Shown here piece after piece: positions 6,894 to 9,570 of a DNA stretch of 9,570 nucleotides. The notes beneath the pieces were generated by a model. The model searched no databases and was not told the origin of the DNA. It saw nothing but the letters and a program-made list of their open reading frames with translations. The stretch's first letter is position 1. The number at the start of each line of letters is the position of its first letter. The DNA comes from Bacteroidales bacterium (GTDB lineage: Bacteria; Bacteroidota; Bacteroidia; Bacteroidales; UBA7960). The DNA lies in contig PWNO01000149.1 of the NCBI GenBank assembly GCA_003557765.1, positions 1 to 9,570 of the forward strand. The letters are read 5' to 3'. Made by a program: the position numbers and the translations under genes.

Positions 6894-7958
6894 TCATACG
6901 GAGTACTGCTCCTGAAAAGCATGTTGAAGCGCTTCCAGCTGTTCTTCGTGATACTGGTGCAGCAGGTCATTATCTGCGGTGGTTTGCATGGCCAGCTGGA
7001 AGCAGTGACCAAGGGTCTCGCGGTTGATCTTGAAGCTGGCGTCCTCGGTCAGTGTGGCTTCGAGATTTTGCAGGGCCAGCCTGACGGTCTCAAAGGCCGG
7101 AAGCAGGCACAGCAAGGCGCCCATCCGGTAACCTTTAGCCGATAAAGGGATGTGGCTGATGTAACGCACCGCGCCTTTCAACTCATTGAAAAGGTCTTCC
7201 AATACCAGCCTGCGGGTCTCCATCGTCACCCCTTCGATGAGTTTACCGGCCGACTGCATCCATTTCCGGGGAATATAGCAAATGCCCCGTGAGAGGTCTT
7301 TTCCAAAATCCTTTAAAATATTGGTCTTTTGCAAGGTACGCGCAAAGTGCTCCGTGTATTGCAGCAGCTGGTGCACGGTATGCTGGCTGAAGCCGTAAAA
7401 TTCAGCCGTCATCCTGGTCAACAGGTGCCCTACGTTTCCGGCCACCACATAACAATACCGGTTGTAAGCCTCCACCGTCTGCAGCACGTGCAGGTCCTTT
7501 TCCTTTTTCAACACAGAGGTCTCCGGGTCCAGGTTGCCCACCATACCACTGATCATCTCACTCACCCAATAGGCAATGTGCCTTTTGAAGCGATCCGGAA
7601 ATTTGCCAAAAATCTGCCACAACTGCAACCCATTGGAAATGGTCATCAGGTATTGCTCATGTGCGGTAAGACCAAGCCAATCATATTTTTCCCAGGAAGA
7701 AAGCACCTTGTCAGGTGAAGACACTCCATTGAGCATCTTTGTCATTTCTGCAAAACGCTCCCTTTTAAAATCAGGCCCGGCCTCGACGTCTTCGATATTA
7801 TCAGCCACCCGACAAAGCAAATAAGAGATGCCGGTGTAATCGTCCAGCGGCTTTTCCATTTGCGGCACCACAATGGCAAACGACCTGCTCACCTCTTGCA
7901 TCCGGTCCAGATAATACGCCTCTTCTTGCTTTGTTAAAATACTTTCTGCTGCTTTCAT
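6894..7958 (-). CDS. Squalene/phytoene synthase family protein (squalene-synthase-like)
   Basis: The product is 354 residues, close to bacterial and eukaryotic squalene synthases and longer than typical bacterial HpnC/HpnD or CrtB proteins (about 280-310). The family condenses two prenyl diphosphates head-to-head using Mg2+ held by two Asp-rich motifs. Both are visible: DNIED (D53 and D57, in YLLCRVADNIEDVE) and DFGKD (D217 and D221), followed by LSRGICYIPRKW with R224. SRSFAIVVPQM (24-34) matches the substrate-binding N-terminal motif, and YCYVVAGNVG (168-177) matches the YCxYVAGxVG motif that is especially typical of squalene synthases. No membrane anchor is evident at the C-terminus, unlike eukaryotic squalene synthase. 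The expected substrate is farnesyl diphosphate (or geranylgeranyl diphosphate if it is a phytoene synthase) and the expected product squalene, dehydrosqualene or phytoene; the sequence does not decide which. No desaturase, cyclase or other hpn/crt gene is adjacent. Start: the ATG at 7958 lies directly behind a promoter box, so the mRNA may be leaderless. Confidence 0.9.
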   Translation of the reverse strand: MKAAESILTKQEEAYYLDRMQEVSRSFAIVVPQMEKPLDDYTGISYLLCRVADNIEDVEAGPDFKRERFAEMTKMLNGVSSPDKVLSSWEKYDWLGLTAHEQYLMTISNGLQLWQIFGKFPDRFKRHIAYWVSEMISGMVGNLDPETSVLKKEKDLHVLQTVEAYNRYCYVVAGNVGHLLTRMTAEFYGFSQHTVHQLLQYTEHFARTLQKTNILKDFGKDLSRGICYIPRKWMQSAGKLIEGVTMETRRLVLEDLFNELKGAVRYISHIPLSAKGYRMGALLCLLPAFETVRLALQNLEATLTEDASFKINRETLGHCFQLAMQTTADNDLLHQYHEEQLEALQHAFQEQYSV

Positions 7959-7963
7959 AGGTA

Positions 7964-7971
7964 CAAAGATA
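7964..7971 (-). promoter_or_regulatory. -7 box immediately before the synthase start
   Basis: On the minus strand this reads TATCTTTG, a perfect TAnnTTTG match, and only five bases (TACCT) separate it from the synthase ATG. By the usual spacing of this element, transcription would begin at or within a base or two of the A of the ATG. A partial -33-like TTTCG lies about 22 nt upstream. Confidence 0.55.
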
Positions 7972-8055
7972 ATAATTCTGTCCTGCCATTATCCGAAACG
8001 CTATGCCTCACAGCCTTATTGCCTTTAATTTTGGTCATGGGGCCTCCAAAGTATT

Positions 8056-8198
8056 GAAGATTCACAAAATTCCTTAACGTTTTTTTTGTTTTTTTCAGGT
8101 CTATTGGTATTTTAGCCATTGTAAATGATTCTAATTTCTAACCCAGGCAAGATGTGCCGTCAGTTGATATGACAATTCATTCCAGAAGATTCACAAAA
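8056..8198. repeat. Pair of 14-nt direct repeats in the divergent spacer
   Basis: GAAGATTCACAAAA occurs at 8056-8069 and again at 8185-8198, same orientation, 129 nt apart. The first copy sits 15 nt upstream of the candidate -33 element of the lipoprotein promoter and the second in its predicted leader. They may be operator sites, or a chance match in AT-rich DNA. Confidence 0.45.
8085..8115 (+). promoter_or_regulatory. Candidate -33/-7 promoter for the lipoprotein gene
   Basis: TTTG at 8085-8088 and TATTTTAG at 8108-8115 are separated by 19 nt, the spacing expected of Bacteroidota promoters. The second element has one mismatch to TAnnTTTG. The predicted leader would be about 175 nt, which is long, and the first element sits in a T-rich tract. 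Confidence 0.35.
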
Positions 8199-8295
8199 AA
8201 CCAGCACACCTCATGTGGAGCCTGCTGCTGTTGCTCAACCTGAGTGCAAAACACAACATTAACCTCACAATTATAAACCAAAAAAACTTAATTTT

Positions 8296-8700
8296 ATGAT
8301 CAAGATGAAACCCGCTTACTTCATTAACAAACTATTTGCCTTAAGTATCCTGCTGGCATTCGGCCTCGCTGCCTGTGATGATGACAACGATGATCTGGTC
8401 GATGTTGACCTCGACCCTGAGCTTTTTGGCAGATGGGAGCATTATGACCCGGCTGGCAATGTGGAGTATGCCTGGGAGTTTAACAGCGATGCCACAGCCA
8501 CCCAGTTCATCTATGACGATGAATACGACTTCGTGGAGGATGAGATTGACTGGTTATGGGAAATTGAAAATGACCAGCTCAAAATCTATGTGGACGGTGG
8601 GATCCCACGGTATATGACCTACATGATCGAGGATAATATGCTCTTTTTCTGGGTGGAACAAATTAACGACTGGGGCGCTCCCTATTTTAAGGTCAGCTGA
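8296..8700 (+). CDS. Small surface lipoprotein, DUF5640/lipocalin-like fold suspected
   Basis: The product is 134 residues. It has a lipoprotein signal peptide: basic N-terminus, hydrophobic LFALSILLAFGL and lipobox LAAC with the acylated Cys at 27 (Cys 24 if Met4 is the start). The Cys is followed by DDDNDD; an acidic run directly after the Cys is typical of the Bacteroidota lipoprotein export signal that sends proteins to the cell surface, so surface exposure is inferred. The mature part reads ELFGRWEHYDPAGNVEYAWE, then FNSDATATQF, WLWEIENDQLKIY and MIEDNMLFFW. This follows the small beta-barrel pattern of DUF5640 and lipocalin-like proteins (L.GtW, yeFn.DGTgt, W.i.nd.L.i, y.iednmL...), whose ligands are mostly unknown. 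It is a standalone gene with its own terminator. No enzymatic residues are recognisable; the family assignment is moderate. Confidence 0.82.
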   Translation: MIKMKPAYFINKLFALSILLAFGLAACDDDNDDLVDVDLDPELFGRWEHYDPAGNVEYAWEFNSDATATQFIYDDEYDFVEDEIDWLWEIENDQLKIYVDGGIPRYMTYMIEDNMLFFWVEQINDWGAPYFKVS

Positions 8701-8760
8701 TAGGCCCCTGCAATCAGACTCCGGAAACAATCCATTTAGCATACAAATGCCAATCAATGC

Positions 8761-8788
8761 AAGCTGCAAATACTTATGCAGCTTTTTT
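8761..8788 (+). terminator. Rho-independent terminator after the lipoprotein gene
   Basis: The arms AAGCTGCA (8761-8768) and TGCAGCTT (8777-8784) form an 8-bp stem with an 8-nt loop, followed by a run of six T residues (8783-8788). It lies 60 nt after the lipoprotein stop. Confidence 0.8.
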
Positions 8789-8789
8789 A

Positions 8790-8797
8790 TACATTTG
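8790..8797 (+). promoter_or_regulatory. -7 box for the 232-residue secreted protein
   Basis: TACATTTG is an exact TAnnTTTG match and begins two bases after the T run of the upstream terminator. The predicted start site is near 8803, giving a leader of about 56 nt. The expected -33 position falls inside the terminator stem and shows no TTTG, so support is partial. Confidence 0.45.
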
Positions 8798-8858
8798 TAT
8801 TAAACGTCCCTATATGATGTGTTGAAAACCACCCGTAAAAACCCAAAACCCTCACACC

Positions 8859-9557
8859 ATGAAAAACTTCATCACCACATCCACAGCATGGCTCCTTGTT
8901 CTTGGGAGCTTAAGCCTGGCCCAGGCGCCCCCTGAACAAATGGTTCCCCTGCCGGAATTTGCCGAAGAACAGGTGGAGCTATCCGCACACGTCAACGAAC
9001 TTGAAGAGTCCATCGGTGGCAGCCACAGGGAGGGCGCCACCTACGAGAATGGTCAAATGATCAGGTACCGCGCGGTAGCACACGACACGCGGGTCTTTAC
9101 CACCTCACTTCCCATTGAAACGGTACGCGAAAAATATCTTGAACTGATGCTTTCAGAGATGGAAGACGAAGGCATGCCTCCGGAGGCCATCGCGCAATAT
9201 CGCGCATTTCTTGAAGCCGAGGTTGTGCAGCCCGTTACGTCGGGTGCTATCCTTACCGGAGACGTGGAAATGATCGCGCGACATTATGCACAGGCGGGCA
9301 TCGACTTGCCTGCAGGCTACCTGGATTGCCTGCGCAGATTGGAGCCGGAACTGGAAGGGAAAGACGGCGCAAGTTTCTCGATCGAAATGGACGAGCGCAG
9401 GGTCCGCCAAGAGGATCCGGTGCCACCCGGTGGGCACTTTACCATCGTGGAGGTGGAGGCGCACACGCCATACCCCAACACCCTGGACTGCGAAATCCTC
9501 GAAGAGACCACCATCATTTACAAGTCCTACCGGATGCAGCTTCTGGAAGACGAATGA
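8859..9557 (+). CDS. Unrecognised secreted protein, 232 residues
   Basis: The N-terminus is a signal peptide (MKNFITTSTAWLLVLGSLSL followed by AQA, cleavage expected after residue 23), so the mature protein should be periplasmic or outside the cell. The family is not one I recognise. The mature chain is acidic (many Glu), with a strand-like part RYRAVAHDTRVFTTSLP (70-85), a helical part about 86-120 (ETVREKYLELMLSEMEDEGM, then PPEAIAQYRAFLEAE), a further helical part about 133-163, and a strand-rich end (SFSIEMDE, HFTIVEVEAHTPY, TTIIYKSYRM). The order of a strand, a TVREKYLELM helix and late strands suggests a compact alpha/beta domain. There are only two Cys in the mature part (C157 and C211), which could form a disulfide. 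The start at 8859 is the only one giving an intact signal peptide. A likely promoter lies 62 nt upstream, so this begins a transcription unit, perhaps shared with whatever follows at the right edge. Confidence 0.82.
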   Translation: MKNFITTSTAWLLVLGSLSLAQAPPEQMVPLPEFAEEQVELSAHVNELEESIGGSHREGATYENGQMIRYRAVAHDTRVFTTSLPIETVREKYLELMLSEMEDEGMPPEAIAQYRAFLEAEVVQPVTSGAILTGDVEMIARHYAQAGIDLPAGYLDCLRRLEPELEGKDGASFSIEMDERRVRQEDPVPPGGHFTIVEVEAHTPYPNTLDCEILEETTIIYKSYRMQLLEDE

Positions 9558-9570
9558 TGGCATCCAATGC
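9554..9570 (+). CDS. Possible start of a following gene, cut by window edge
   Basis: The stop TGA of the preceding gene overlaps an ATG (ATGA, 9554-9557), and a second ATG follows at 9557. Such four-base stop/start overlaps often mark translationally coupled genes. Only five codons (MMASN) are visible, so coding status cannot be judged here. Confidence 0.2.

Larger units (their letters stand above)
7959..8295. other. Divergent intergenic region between synthase and lipoprotein genes
   Basis: A 337-nt spacer without a supportable ORF. It contains a minus-strand -7 box beside the synthase start, a plus-strand candidate -33/-7 pair at 8085-8115, a pair of identical 14-nt direct repeats, and a T-rich tract at about 8081-8095. 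Confidence 0.6.

Noticed and set aside
7329..7718. 129-codon plus-strand frame antisense to the synthase gene
   Set aside because: It is a shadow of the synthase reading frame; the minus-strand frame has the family motifs.
3267..8724. ATCAGACTCCGG occurs at both 3267-3278 and 8713-8724
   Set aside because: A single shared 12-mer is expected by chance in a window of this size, and the flanks do not match.
9153..9563. 136-codon minus-strand frame overlapping the secreted protein
   Set aside because: The plus-strand frame has a signal peptide and a better start; the minus frame is its shadow in GC-rich coding DNA.

Overview
The window looks like chromosomal DNA of a Bacteroidota bacterium, possibly from the Saprospiria/Cytophagia side, though lineage within the phylum is only an inference. 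The supporting signs are: no clear Shine-Dalgarno sequences before the starts; several candidate -7 boxes of the form TAnnTTTG; a lipoprotein whose Cys is followed directly by Asp residues; a DUF2147 protein; a large PAS/GAF hybrid histidine kinase; and a GAGGCTGTC/GACAGCCTC terminator stem of a kind often seen in this phylum. No rRNA, tRNA, CRISPR array, transposase or phage gene is visible.

Layout. Positions 2-283 hold the C-terminal part of a DUF2147 protein, reading right. It converges on a soluble hybrid sensor kinase (321-3083, minus strand; PAS-PAS-GAF-PAS-HisKA-HATPase-REC). A long AT-rich divergent spacer (3084-3677) carries a tandem repeat and a candidate promoter. It leads into an 860-residue secreted right-handed beta-helix protein (3678-6260) whose C-terminus resembles an IPTL-CTERM-type sorting signal. 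A strong terminator closes that gene. On the minus strand follow a squalene/phytoene-synthase-family enzyme (6894-7958) and, 31 nt downstream of it, an unrecognised 122-residue protein (6494-6862), probably one transcript. A 337-nt divergent spacer separates these from a small surface lipoprotein (8296-8700) with its own terminator, then an unrecognised secreted 232-residue protein (8859-9557). The stop of that last gene overlaps a possible start of another gene running off the right edge.

How the genes relate. Gene order does not suggest one single pathway. The themes are cell-envelope and surface proteins (DUF2147, beta-helix, lipoprotein, 232-residue secreted protein), one sensory kinase without an adjacent partner, and an isoprenoid-synthase unit. 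The points most worth a second look are the two-gene synthase plus small-protein unit with a promoter that predicts a leaderless mRNA, and the modular beta-helix protein with an IPTL-like tail. No clearly new multi-gene system is evident.
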